Positions 26,016-35,300 of a stretch of DNA of 64,000 nt are shown piece by piece. Source of the DNA: Spinactinospora alkalitolerans (lineage in GTDB: Bacteria; Actinomycetota; Actinomycetes; Streptosporangiales; Streptosporangiaceae); the NCBI RefSeq assembly GCF_013408795.1, contig NZ_JACCCC010000001.1, positions 1,178,001 to 1,242,000 on the forward strand, given 5' to 3'. The notes beneath the pieces are model-generated. The model was not told where the DNA came from. It ran no database searches and worked only from the letters and a program-made list of their open reading frames with translations. The position numbers and the translations under genes are program-made. Numbering within the stretch: position 1 is the first letter of the stretch; the number at the start of each line of letters is the position of its first letter.

Positions 26016-26300
26016 CTACTCCTGCGAAGGAGCGTGCTCGTCGCGTGATCCGGCGAGGCTGCGTCGCGGATCGTCTTCGGGAAGCGGGCAGCGGCCGGCT
26101 TCCTGCTTGATGCGGCGGGCGGCTCGGTCGGCGTTCTTGGGAGTCCCGGGCACTTGGACGCATGAGCACCCGCAATCGCAGTACAGCCGCCCCCAGTGCC
26201 CCTCCTTGTGAAGGGTCCATCCCTGCTCGACCAGCTTCTTGAGGACCTTGCGGACCTCTTTGTCCTGGTGGTCGGAAGGGCTGATATCCCTGCCCGTCAT
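26016..26300 (-). CDS. HicA-like small protein with a cysteine cluster
   Basis: 94 aa from ATG 26300, chosen because GGAGG lies 7 nt upstream; an earlier in-frame start at 26330 lacks this. The layout VRKVLKKLVEQGWTLHKEGHWG resembles the dsRBD-like HicA mRNA-interferase fold (helix, then strand with GxxH; His35 would be the catalytic position), followed by VQVPGTPKNADRAARRI. Unusually, CDCGCSC (41-47) replaces the beta turn and could bind metal. No HicB antitoxin is adjacent. It may be a diverged toxin or a solo RNA-binding protein. Confidence 0.55.
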   Translation of the reverse strand: MTGRDISPSDHQDKEVRKVLKKLVEQGWTLHKEGHWGRLYCDCGCSCVQVPGTPKNADRAARRIKQEAGRCPLPEDDPRRSLAGSRDEHAPSQE

Positions 26301-26462
26301 GCGTCGACCTCCGCGGAAGCCGGAGCGCAAGCGCAGGGCCAGGGCATGACTGATTCAGGGTGGTTCTTCATATGCTCCGACAGAGGGGGATCGCTACCGC
26401 AAAACCTGTGCCAAAGGCCAGTATTCCAGGATTCGGCGGCTCACGCTGGGGCTACTGCCGGA

Positions 26463-26479
26463 GTCCGCCTGTGGCGGAC
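26463..26479. terminator. Short perfect hairpin
   Basis: GTCCGCC-TGT-GGCGGAC forms a 7-bp GC-rich stem with a 3-nt loop about 75 nt past the stop of the ATP-binding gene (minus strand). It is the only evident hairpin in that 254-nt gap and is probably a terminator. Confidence 0.4.
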
Positions 26480-26554
26480 GAGCGGAGTGACGGCCGCGTC
26501 TGGCTGCGCGGCGTGGGGAGGCTCGCCCGGGGTGAGGGTGGTGGGACGGCCGCC

Positions 26555-27028
26555 TCAGCGGAGGAGGTTGGCCGGGGTGAAGGCGGGGGACTCGAACAGT
26601 GCCCAGACGGTCAGACCGCCCTCGTCGGTGGGGGTGTGGCCCCAGTCGTCGGTGACCTCGGCGACCAGGTGCAGGCCGCGCCAGCCGAGCGCGTCGGGGT
26701 CCATCGGCTTGACTTCGGGAAGTGGGTGGCGTCCGGCCGCGAGGTCGGCACTCCTGGGCCCCTGGTCGGTCACCGAGACCACGGCCAGCCCGGTGACGAG
26801 CGCGCTGACGCTGACCGCGAGCGTACCGCCGGGCTCACCGCTGCGGGTGTGCCGGCAGGCGTTGCCGAACAGTTCGGAGACCGCCAGTTCGGCGTCGTCC
26901 ACGATCCGCCTGTGCTCGCGCAGCGCGGTGCGGACCATCTCCCGGACGGTCGGGCAGCAGCCGATCTCACCGGGGAACTCCTTGAACTCGGTTACGGCGT
27001 TGAGGCGGCCGAACTCGTAGCCGGGCAT
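26555..27028 (-). CDS. RsbW-like ATP-binding protein (anti-sigma-type histidine kinase fold)
   Basis: 157 aa. GHKL ATPase motifs are present: N box in AVSELFGNACRHT, G1-like VTDQGPRSADL, and GWRGLHLVAEVTDDWG. Small RsbW-type kinases of this kind are numerous in streptomycetes and relatives, and act as anti-sigma or developmental regulators. The ATG at 27028 shares one base with the upstream stop (TGATG), so it is coupled to the 151-aa gene. A much longer open frame upstream is only GC-rich overlap with that gene. Confidence 0.85.
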   Translation of the reverse strand: MPGYEFGRLNAVTEFKEFPGEIGCCPTVREMVRTALREHRRIVDDAELAVSELFGNACRHTRSGEPGGTLAVSVSALVTGLAVVSVTDQGPRSADLAAGRHPLPEVKPMDPDALGWRGLHLVAEVTDDWGHTPTDEGGLTVWALFESPAFTPANLLR

Positions 27029-27483
27029 CAGACCGCCACCGCCTTCCAGCCCGTGGCCCTCAGGGAACCCGCAGGCTTCAGGGATGCGGCCTTCAGCCCG
27101 GTGCGCCGCTCGGTGACCAGGTTGGCCCGGCGGGCCTGGGGGACGGCGGGCCGGTACCACGGCCGCCCGGTCTCGGTCTCGGGCTCCACGGGAGAAGGCG
27201 GCGGATCGGCGAGCCGCTCGGCCGCCGCCTCGACCTGCGAGACGTCGGCATAGGCCGTCCGCCCCCAGATGAACCACCGGCCGCCGGTGACGGCCTGGAC
27301 GACCACGACGGGGACCGTGCGGCCGTGGTGCCGGACGTAGAGCACGGGGTGAGAGGTGGACGCGAGCGCGAGGAGCGCGGTGCCGCCCCGGGCGCGGATG
27401 GCGGTGAGCAGGTGGGTGAGGAGTGTCCTCCTGGGGTCGCCGTGGGTGGGTGGGTGGTCGCCATGAGGAGTGTTAACGGGCAT
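27028..27483 (-). CDS. Hypothetical protein coupled to the RsbW-like gene
   Basis: 151 aa from ATG 27483, chosen because GGAGG (TGGAGGTTTCCGC) precedes it. A globular core (about 25-90) with PVLYVRHHGRTVPVVVVQAV and GGRWFIWGRTAYAD looks like a small beta-rich domain; the C-terminal 50 residues are basic and probably disordered. I recognise it only as a recurrent neighbour of RsbW-like and XRE/DUF397 genes in actinobacteria. It is divergent from the XRE gene. Confidence 0.65.
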   Translation of the reverse strand: MPVNTPHGDHPPTHGDPRRTLLTHLLTAIRARGGTALLALASTSHPVLYVRHHGRTVPVVVVQAVTGGRWFIWGRTAYADVSQVEAAAERLADPPPSPVEPETETGRPWYRPAVPQARRANLVTERRTGLKAASLKPAGSLRATGWKAVAV

Positions 27484-27545
27484 GCGGAAACCTCCAGAAA
27501 ACCCGCCGCCTATCTGCGACGATGTGGGTGTCACTGACAAACATG

Positions 27546-27574
27546 ACTCTATGTCGGGTCACCCTCGACATCAA
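27546..27574 (-). promoter_or_regulatory. Promoter of the 151-aa/RsbW-like unit
   Basis: On the minus strand TTGATG (complement of 27569-27574) and TAGAGT (complement of 27546-27551) are exactly 17 nt apart, about 60 nt before the ATG at 27483. Confidence 0.5.
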
Positions 27575-27627
27575 TACGCTTCCTAGTGTTACCCGGATTC
27601 TTTCTCTGGAGGTCTACACTGCGACGC

Positions 27628-28482
27628 ATGCAAAGGAGCTACAGCCCGAGTGTCCGGCGCCGCCGGATCTCCTCCCAGCTACGCCGATACCGTGAACAGG
27701 CTGGGATGACAGCTACCGCGGCAGGTAAGAAGCTGGGCTGGCCCCAACAGAAGATTTCCAAGATCGAGAGCGGCGAGCAGAAGCGGATACCGACCGTTGA
27801 ACTGGACGCGTTGCTCGACGCCTACAAGGTCAAAGACCCAGAGGTGCGTGCTGCTCTCCACGATTGCGCCAGGCTCGCCAAAGAACGCGGGTGGTGGTCG
27901 AAGTACAAGGATGCGTTCCCCGGCGGGCTGCCGGACTTCGAGGCTGAGGCTTCAGTCATCCGAGCCTATGAGGCGCAGGTGATCCCGGGGCTCCTACAGG
28001 TCCCCGGCTACGCCGAAGCGGTCTTCCGTGCCTACAAGCTGCGGTCCGACGAGGAGACCGAACGGCTCGTGAAGGCGCGCATGGAACGCCAGCACATCCT
28101 GAACCAGGTGGATCCGCCAGACTACCTCGCTGTTATCGACGAGGCTGCTCTGCGGCGGGTAGTGGGTTCCGTGGAGATCATGCGAACCCAACTACGCCAC
28201 CTCACGCACATGGCCGCACGGCACAACATCGACATCTACGTGCTGCCGTTCGCTGCCGGCGCCCATGCCGCAACGCTCGGAAGTTTCGCCATCATGGACT
28301 TTCCCGACTTGTTGGATGGGAGCATCGTTTATGTGGACACGGCGACCTCTACGCTGTACCTCGAAGAGGAGCATGAGCTGAGGGAGTACAACTCCATGTT
28401 GAGCCGGGCGCAGGCTTCCGCGCTGGATCCGGCTAAGTCCTTGCAGCTCATCAACGACATCATCCAGTCTCTAGAAGAGTGA
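27628..28482 (+). CDS. XRE-family regulator with DUF5753
   Basis: 284 aa. The N-terminal HTH_31/XRE domain contains SSQLRRYREQAGMTATAAGK and GWPQQKISKIESGEQ; the C-terminal DUF5753 has SVIRAYEAQVIPGLLQVPGYA and NIDIYVLPFAAGAHAATLGS. This family pairs with DUF397 proteins and regulates development and secondary metabolism in streptomycetes. TACACT at 27615-27620, 7 nt before ATG 27628, fits a leaderless -10; alternatively GGAGG at 27608 is too far for a normal ribosome-binding site. Its stop overlaps the DUF397 start (GTGA). Confidence 0.92.
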   Translation: MQRSYSPSVRRRRISSQLRRYREQAGMTATAAGKKLGWPQQKISKIESGEQKRIPTVELDALLDAYKVKDPEVRAALHDCARLAKERGWWSKYKDAFPGGLPDFEAEASVIRAYEAQVIPGLLQVPGYAEAVFRAYKLRSDEETERLVKARMERQHILNQVDPPDYLAVIDEAALRRVVGSVEIMRTQLRHLTHMAARHNIDIYVLPFAAGAHAATLGSFAIMDFPDLLDGSIVYVDTATSTLYLEEEHELREYNSMLSRAQASALDPAKSLQLINDIIQSLEE

Positions 28483-28673
28483 GCCGAGTGCCTGACCAGC
28501 GAGTTTGGCGGAAGAGCAGCTACAGCGGCGGCCGCGAAAACTGCATCGAGGTCGCCGATCTCCCTGACGCCTCCGCGATCCGCGACTCCAAGCGCCCTGA
28601 TGCTGCAGTCCTCGTCTTCTCCACCGCTGAGTGGTCGGCATTCCTGCTCGCCATGCGTGAGACGCGGCTGTAG
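28479..28673 (+). CDS. DUF397 protein
   Basis: 64 aa. VWRKSSYSGGRENCIEVADL and VFSTAEWSAFL are the DUF397 hallmarks. These small proteins pair with the preceding XRE-DUF5753 regulator, and the GTGA overlap supports this. GTG 28488 in frame is an alternative start. Confidence 0.92.
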   Translation: MSRVPDQRVWRKSSYSGGRENCIEVADLPDASAIRDSKRPDAAVLVFSTAEWSAFLLAMRETRL

Positions 28674-28699
28674 GGCAGTGACTGTAGCCTCCGATCCCG

Positions 28700-29632
28700 C
28701 TACTCGATGGGGCGGTCGAGCTTGGGGCCGATGTAGGCGATCCTCGCTTCGGACGACTCCGGGACCAGGCGGAAGTGCAGGCGGCCCTTGCCAGGCGTGA
28801 AACGCGAGTGGAGTTCGAACAGCCGCTTCTCGCCGTCGAGGTCGACGCACCAGCAGAGGTTGCGGCGGGTGGCCGACTCCGGGGTGGTCCTGGTCTTGTA
28901 GGCGGGCGTGCGAGTTTCTGTGGGACCCCATGCCGCCACGGCTTCCTGTAGCTCGGTCAGCCGTTCCCGGACCGGCTGCACCCACGCGTGTTCGAGAGAG
29001 CCGAGGTCCTTCTCGACCCGGGGCAGGAACGAGAGGTTCGGGAAGAGATCGCCCCGAGCCTCCCAGAGATCCACCCCCGTATGTACGGAGTCGGTGCCGG
29101 CGCGTGTCAGCCACTCGGAGTGCGTCTCCACATGGGTGGTATCGGACGCGTGCTCGACCTCGACGGTGTCCGTGAGGGGCACGCCCTCCCCGTCTTCTGC
29201 CTCGACCAGCATCTCCCGCTCGACGGCTACGTGCGCCGTCTGCCAGTCGTCGCACAGGGGAAGGCTGACGGAGAGCCCGCCGCGGATGTGGGCCGCGCCG
29301 ATGCCTAGCGCGGCTACTCCTTTGTGGCGGTAGTCGACCAGGGCCATCGCATCCGGCGGCAGTACCGAAACGTGCGGGGACTTCTTGTTCCGCAGAAGCT
29401 TCAGGTAGCGGAACTCTTCCCTGGCGCGTCCGCGGTTGCCCCACTGGCGTACGGACAGTCCCTGAGCGAGTTCGAGATCCCCGAACTGCTCGTCGGTGAC
29501 CAGGGCGGTTCCCGGACGGGCCTTGTAGACCGAGCGGAGCATGCGGACGAACTCCGTCATACCGGTGTTGACGTCATCATGGGTCGCTGTGCTTCGGCAG
29601 GAGAGCTCGTTGAGGAAGAGGTGGAGGGTCAA
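28700..29632 (-). CDS. Hypothetical protein near DUF262/DUF3696 genes
   Basis: 310 aa, TTG start. Not recognised. It begins with LHLFLNELSC, contains FRYLKLLRNKKSPHVSV, a WEARGDLFPNLSFLP segment in the middle and FELHSRFTPGKGRLHFRLVP near the C-terminus. The sequence is soluble and highly charged with no signal peptide. It follows the DUF262/DUF3696 pair on the same strand after 199 nt, inside the BREX interval, so a third component of that pair is plausible. The ribosome-binding site is weak. Confidence 0.65.
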   Translation of the reverse strand: MTLHLFLNELSCRSTATHDDVNTGMTEFVRMLRSVYKARPGTALVTDEQFGDLELAQGLSVRQWGNRGRAREEFRYLKLLRNKKSPHVSVLPPDAMALVDYRHKGVAALGIGAAHIRGGLSVSLPLCDDWQTAHVAVEREMLVEAEDGEGVPLTDTVEVEHASDTTHVETHSEWLTRAGTDSVHTGVDLWEARGDLFPNLSFLPRVEKDLGSLEHAWVQPVRERLTELQEAVAAWGPTETRTPAYKTRTTPESATRRNLCWCVDLDGEKRLFELHSRFTPGKGRLHFRLVPESSEARIAYIGPKLDRPIE

Positions 29633-29831
29633 CCGAGGGTCCCTATCTGACTCGGGGGGCGGAGATAGAGGAGGACAGCAGCGGTGTTCTTATTGAATTC
29701 TGGCCGCTGCGTTCGCGGGGCGAGGTAGGGCTTTCACGGCTCGGTCCTGCTGTGCCGCCGGCGCTACGCGCACTGCGACAGCCAACCCCCTGTGCGAACG
29801 GCGATCGTCAAACATCAGTCGGTCCGGGTTC

Positions 29832-30968
29832 TCAATCCAGCAGGCGGTCCAGCGTGGTGTCCCACTCGTCGAAGAACCCTTCGGGCCAGTCGCTGAGCAT
29901 GCCGTCGCTCGCGATCACAGGACTCAGGATCTCGACGCCGCCCGGCTGCGTCTGACGGAAGTAGTGCAACTGGACGTCGTCCGCAGAGATGGGATGGGTC
30001 TGCTCCTTCACGGCCAGTCGCACGCCGTTGAGGATGTGGTCGCTGTGCGTCTCGACGATGACCTGCGCACCGGCGGCCACGGCCCTGGCGAGGAGGAAGG
30101 CGATCTGCGTCTGCCCTCGGGGATGCAGATGCGCCTCGGGGTTCTCCAGCAGAAGCAGGGTCCCCGGACGCGCGCTCAGGCAGGCGACCACGATGGGCAG
30201 CGTGTAGGTCAGGCCGAACCCGACGTTGGTGGGGCGGCGCCGGTTCGACGACGACAGGCCGGCCGTGCCGCCGAATCCGTAGCTGAGCCGGACATGGTCG
30301 GTGCCGTCGATACCGACGGCTTCCAGGTTCACGCCGGGGCTGATCTCGCCAAGCCACGCCTCGGCCTGGCTGAGCAGGGTCGCCGAGCGGGCCGCCGGGT
30401 GCTGGAGCGGCTCCGTGACGTCGGTGTCGTCCTGGTGGTGGCGCAGGTAGTTGACGGTGTGCTCCCCGTGCGCCCCGAGGAAGCCTTGCCGGATGGCGAC
30501 TTCGTGCGACCGCTCGTAGATGGCGGCGGGGGAGACCCGGTCGGCGCGCAGGTACTGGAACCCGCCCGGCTGGGCGGAGAGCAGGCTGTGCTCGGCCGCT
30601 CCGGAAATGTCGGCCGACAACATGTCGAGCTTGTCGGTCGTGGCCTCATAGGCCAGCGTCCAGCGGTACGGGACGCCGTCGACGTCCACACCGACGCGGA
30701 TGTACTCCCCATCGATCTCGTCGTCTTCGACCCAGTCGGCGTGCAGGACGTCGCGCCCGGCCCCCAGCTCGATCAGTGAACCGTTGAGTAGCAGTCCGCC
30801 CCCGGGGCCGAGCATCGCGGCCAAGGACGACTGCTTGATGAGGGCGAGGGACTGCATCACGGTGCTCTTACCGGAGGAGTTCAACCCGGTGAGCAAGGTG
30901 AGGGGCCGGAGTGGGATCTCGGCCTGCCGGAACGCCTTGAAGTTGGTCAGCTGAATCCGGTCAAGCAT
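29832..30968 (-). CDS. DUF3696/AAA ATPase (OLD/ABC-like)
   Basis: 378 aa. IQLTNFKAF and Walker A GLNSSGKS (28-35) start an ABC/OLD-type ATPase; a long insertion follows. Walker B LLLLENPEAHLHP lies near residue 275 and the H-loop ETHSDHILNGVR near 305. The C-terminal part matches DUF3696 proteins. No TOPRIM nuclease domain is present. It overlaps the DUF262 gene by 8 nt. Such ATPase-DUF262 pairs occur in defence islands, and the ATPase presumably powers or gates the partner. Confidence 0.88.
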   Translation of the reverse strand: MLDRIQLTNFKAFRQAEIPLRPLTLLTGLNSSGKSTVMQSLALIKQSSLAAMLGPGGGLLLNGSLIELGAGRDVLHADWVEDDEIDGEYIRVGVDVDGVPYRWTLAYEATTDKLDMLSADISGAAEHSLLSAQPGGFQYLRADRVSPAAIYERSHEVAIRQGFLGAHGEHTVNYLRHHQDDTDVTEPLQHPAARSATLLSQAEAWLGEISPGVNLEAVGIDGTDHVRLSYGFGGTAGLSSSNRRRPTNVGFGLTYTLPIVVACLSARPGTLLLLENPEAHLHPRGQTQIAFLLARAVAAGAQVIVETHSDHILNGVRLAVKEQTHPISADDVQLHYFRQTQPGGVEILSPVIASDGMLSDWPEGFFDEWDTTLDRLLD

Positions 30969-32175
30969 CCACGTCTCCCTGGTGCTGTTCGAACAAGGCG
31001 TCGACGAGCGCGAAGCGCAGCCGTACCTTGGCGTTGTCGCCGGTGCTCATGGAGATCGCACGGTCGAACTCGACGTTCTCCAGCAGGCTGATCAACCCGT
31101 CGTTCACCTGTTGCGAGTTCCTGCGCAGCATTGCGATCTGCGGTGCCGAACGGGTCGCAAGGTTTACGGCGACCGTCTCGAACAGGGCCTTGTTGATCGG
31201 GGAGAGTCGGTCCTTGCCGCGGACCTGCTTGCGGAAAGCGTTGTCGCCGAAGATCGCTCGCGACGCGTCCATCGCATGGTCGAACTCTTGGCGAAGCGCG
31301 TCGATCTGGTCATCAGGCAGATGGTTGATGTCCGACATGGCCTCTCGGAGGAACTCATCCAGGTCGGCGGCTCGGTAGTCGCTCGGATTCGACAACCGGA
31401 AGGCGAGGAACCGCAGGACCATTTCACGGTCCGACATCCGCTTGTCGGAGACCCGGCCCAGGGTGGCGAGCTGGAAGGACTCCGCAGCCGCAAGCTCGCC
31501 CAGCAGCTCCCGGGCCTTACCGGGGTTCAACGCATGCCGGAGTTCCTGCAAGGTCAGAGGCATGCCGCCGGTGTTGATCCTGGCGAAGATGTTGAACTTC
31601 ACCTCCTCGGGGGTGCCCAGACCGATCACATGGACCACGAACTCGGTCTCGTGCAGCCGCGTCTTCAACCCGCCGGGGAGCTGGTCATAGGTGAGGCCGT
31701 TCAACTTCCGAAGATATTGAAGCCCTTTGAGGACTAACGGCGGCTCGCCGACCAGCTCAGGCTCGATGAAGCGGGAGATCGTGGTCAGACGCTGGACGCC
31801 GTCGACCATCTCCCAGGACTCTTGGGCGTTGGTCTCGGCCGCATAGAAGGTCGGCAGCGGAATCCGCAACAGGAGCGACTCGATCAGCTGGCTCTGCTTG
31901 GCCTGGTTCCAGATACCTGCGTTGCGCTGGAAGTCAGGGTTGAGGAACAGGACCTTCCGCCGCAGCCTGGACAGCATGAGATCGACCGTCATGGTCTTGG
32001 TCTTGACGTTGATCTGCTCCGGGTCGAACGGGTCGCTGATCTCGGTCGTCGGCGCCTCCGGCTCGAAGCCGTCGAACGCCATCTGCTCCATCTCGATGTC
32101 TGAGCTGTATCCCGCCTGATCCAGCGGAACCGAGGCCTCGTCAGGCGCATCAGCGCCGGGGGCGGACTGGCTCAC
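30961..32175 (-). CDS. DUF262 (GmrS-like/ParB-fold) protein
   Basis: 404 aa. DUF262 has a ParB-like fold and is the NTPase/nuclease-related domain of GmrSD-type modification-dependent restriction enzymes. Visible motifs are LNPDFQRNAGIW (about 78-89) and the catalytic-type DGVQRLT (125-131), followed by FNIFARINTGGMPLTLQELR. No DUF1607 half is fused. I chose GTG 32175 since AGGAGGAG lies 8 nt upstream, instead of a more distant ATG in frame. It overlaps the ATPase gene by 8 nt and is divergent from pglX. Confidence 0.88.
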   Translation of the reverse strand: MSQSAPGADAPDEASVPLDQAGYSSDIEMEQMAFDGFEPEAPTTEISDPFDPEQINVKTKTMTVDLMLSRLRRKVLFLNPDFQRNAGIWNQAKQSQLIESLLLRIPLPTFYAAETNAQESWEMVDGVQRLTTISRFIEPELVGEPPLVLKGLQYLRKLNGLTYDQLPGGLKTRLHETEFVVHVIGLGTPEEVKFNIFARINTGGMPLTLQELRHALNPGKARELLGELAAAESFQLATLGRVSDKRMSDREMVLRFLAFRLSNPSDYRAADLDEFLREAMSDINHLPDDQIDALRQEFDHAMDASRAIFGDNAFRKQVRGKDRLSPINKALFETVAVNLATRSAPQIAMLRRNSQQVNDGLISLLENVEFDRAISMSTGDNAKVRLRFALVDALFEQHQGDVDA

Positions 32176-32390
32176 GGCTGAGACTCCTCCTGGCTGTCGA
32201 CGGCTCGATGCTGTGCATGCCATGCACACATCTTGTCGGACTGGGGGCCGACTCGCTCTGTGGGCTTGCCATGGGCCCTGTCCGTGCATGCCGCCTCAGC
32301 GGAGAGTAATCGGAGCCCAACGGCCTCGAAGCGTCGGTGGGATCGGCGAGAATGGTTGGATCGGTTCCCCCTTCATCGCCGGGAGTGTCA

Positions 32391-35300
32391 GTGGTCGATC
32401 ACGCATCGTTGCTCAAGGACCTCAAGAAGCAGGTCGGTGCTCTTGAGGAGGATCTGCGGGAGCGGAGCGAGGATCCCACCGCGGTCAACGAGCACACGGG
32501 TAAGACCTTCGAGGAGGAGCTGAAGGTCGAGTACCACCGCGCGTTCCAGGCGGAGCGTACGGCGGCGACCTACGGGGAGTGGCGCGAAGGGCGCATCACG
32601 CAGGCCGCGGTGGCGTGGGTGCTGGCGACGGTGTTCGTGCGGTTCTGCGAGGACAACGGTCTGTTGGAGCAGCCCTTCATCGCCGGCCCCCGGGACGAGT
32701 CCAACCGCTACGACATCGCCCAGGAGCTCAAGGACGCCTGGATCCTGGAAGAACGGCGCAAGAACCCGGAGGCCTCCGAGCGCACCGACCGGGACTGGCT
32801 GGTGCACACGTTCGAGCAGATGAGCGTTTCGGCAGTCATGGAGGGGCTGTTCGACCGGGCGCACAACCCGATGTGGACCATCACCCCGTCCCACCAGGCG
32901 GCCAAGAACCTCATCGGCTTCTGGCGCACGGTGGGCGATGACGGGCACCTGGTCCACGACTTCACCGATCCCGTCTGGAACACCCGCTTCCTCGGGGACC
33001 TCTACCAGGACCTCTCCGACGCGGCGAAGAAGACCTACGCCCTACTGCAGACCCCGGAGTTCGTCGAGGAGTTCATCCTCGACTACACCCTCGAACCCGC
33101 CATCAAGGAATTCGGGCTCGATGGCAATCGGATCTTCCAGGCCGAGAGCAAGGGCTTCCGGCTGATCGACCCCACCTGCGGCTCGGGACACTTCCTGCTG
33201 GGCGCGTTCCACCGACTCCTGGAAAAGTGGCGCGACGCCGAGCCGGGCGTGTCGGACTGGGACCTCATCGCCCGCACCCTGCGCAGCGTCCACGGTGTTG
33301 ACAAGAACCCATTTGCGGTGGCCATTGCCAGGTTCCGGCTGCTGATCGCGGCGATGAAGGAGGGCGGAATTACCAGGCTGTCAGCGGGCAACCCTGATTG
33401 GCCGATCGTGGTGGCAACGGGGGATTCGCTGATTCATGGACGTGGCGCACCGGGTCGCAAGACCAGCCTGTTCGATACCGAAGAGGTCCACCGGTACATC
33501 ACCGAAGACATCTACGATTACACCGCCGAGTATGACTTGCTTGGTTCCGGTAGCTATCATGTAGTGGTGGGAAACCCGCCTTACATTACAGTCAAGGATA
33601 AACAGGAAAATCAGAACTATCGGGATGCGTATCCCGAGGTCTGCTCCGGAAAATATGCGCTTTCCGTTCCATTTTCCCAGCGGTTCTTCGACCTGGCCGT
33701 GAGTCGGGGAGACCGAAGCATGCAGGGGTCTGGCTTCATAGGGCAGATTACCGCAAACTCCTTCATGAAGCGCGAGTTTGGTAAGAAGCTGATCCAGAAT
33801 TACTTTCATTCTGAGGTTAATCTCACCCACGTTATTGATACTTCTGGTGCCTACATGCCTGGCCACGGGACTCCAACGATCATCCTCTTCGGGCGCAATA
33901 GCGTCTGGAGTCCTGGAAGTAAGGTTCGTGCAATTCTCGGGATTAGAGGAGAACCCTCCCAACCGGACGCCCCCGCTGATGGCTTGGTTTGGCGGTCAAT
34001 TGTCGACCAGATTGATTTCCCGGGAAGTGAGAGTGGGTGGGTTAACTCTGTCGACCTTAATCGGAATGACCTTGCGAGCTTTCCTTGGAGTCTTACGGGT
34101 GGTGGCGCAATTGATCTATTTGGTCGGCTGGATACCGGAAATAAGCTCGACTCCCGGATTGATGGAGGGGTCGGATTCTATGACATCACAGGCGATGACG
34201 AAGTCTTCGTTCGCAAGGAGTGGCGGCCTGTAAGTTGGGGGATAGAAGGGCGGTATCGGCGTTTTGCAACCGGAGACGATGTCAGAGATTGGGTATCGAC
34301 ATCAAGTTACGTATTGTGGCCTTATTGTGGGCAGCGTCCAGATATGTCTCTGCAGAACAGTCTGCTGTTCTGGCCGTACCGCACCCTAATGAAGTCTGGC
34401 CTGACCTTCGGTAAGAACCGCGAAGAGCGAGGGATGGCCTGGCATGAGCACACGATGCTTAACTGGAGTCGTGTTGCTGCTCCGCAGTTAATCGCGTTTG
34501 CCTGTGTTGCTACGCATGCTCATTTTGTGCTCGACCGAGGTGATACGGTCTTTAACCGGCATGCGCCGGTGATCAAGCTGCCTAAGGAGGCCACGAAGGA
34601 GCAGCATCTGGAGCTTCTTGGGGTGCTGAACTCCTCGACGGCGTGCTTCTGGCTGAAGCAGGTCAGTCAAAGCAAGGGTAATGGCGGTATTGGGGGTGGG
34701 ATTTCAGACGAGCTGTGGGAGCACCGATTCGAATTTACCGGTACCAAACTCCAGGAATTCCCACTCCCCGCAAGCCTCCCTCTCGACCGTGCACAGGAAC
34801 TCGACCAGCTAGCCCAGCATCTCTCCTCCCTCGAGCCCTCCGCTGTCGTGGCCGCCAGCACCCCCACTCGCGTCCGCCTCAACGACGCCCAGACAGAGCA
34901 CACCGCCACCCGCGCCCGGATGATCGCTCTTCAGGAAGAACTCGACTGGGACGTCTACCACCGCTATGGACTCATCTCCGATGAGGAGCACGCAGCCCTT
35001 GTCCTTCCTGACACCGCCGACGTCCCCGACATCAACCTCGGCGAACGGGCCTTCGAGATCGTTCTTGCCCGCAAGATGAAGATGGGCGAGGCCGACACCG
35101 AGTGGTTCAAGCGGCACGGCTCTACTCCCATCACTGATACCGAGATCCCGTCCCACTGGCCCGACGCCTACAAGAAGGTCGTCGAAAGGCGTATCGAGCT
35201 GATCTCCTCCCGCAAGGACCTCGCCCTCATCGAGCGTCCCGAGTGCAAGCGGCGCTGGCAGTCGGAGCCGTGGGAGAAGAAGGAAAGGGCCGCTCTCAAG

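Noticed and set aside
26555-27277. Longer RsbW-like protein starting at 27277
   Set aside because: The extra 83 residues are Arg/Gly/Pro-rich sequence overlapping the well-supported 151-aa gene; ATG 27028 gives the normal family length.
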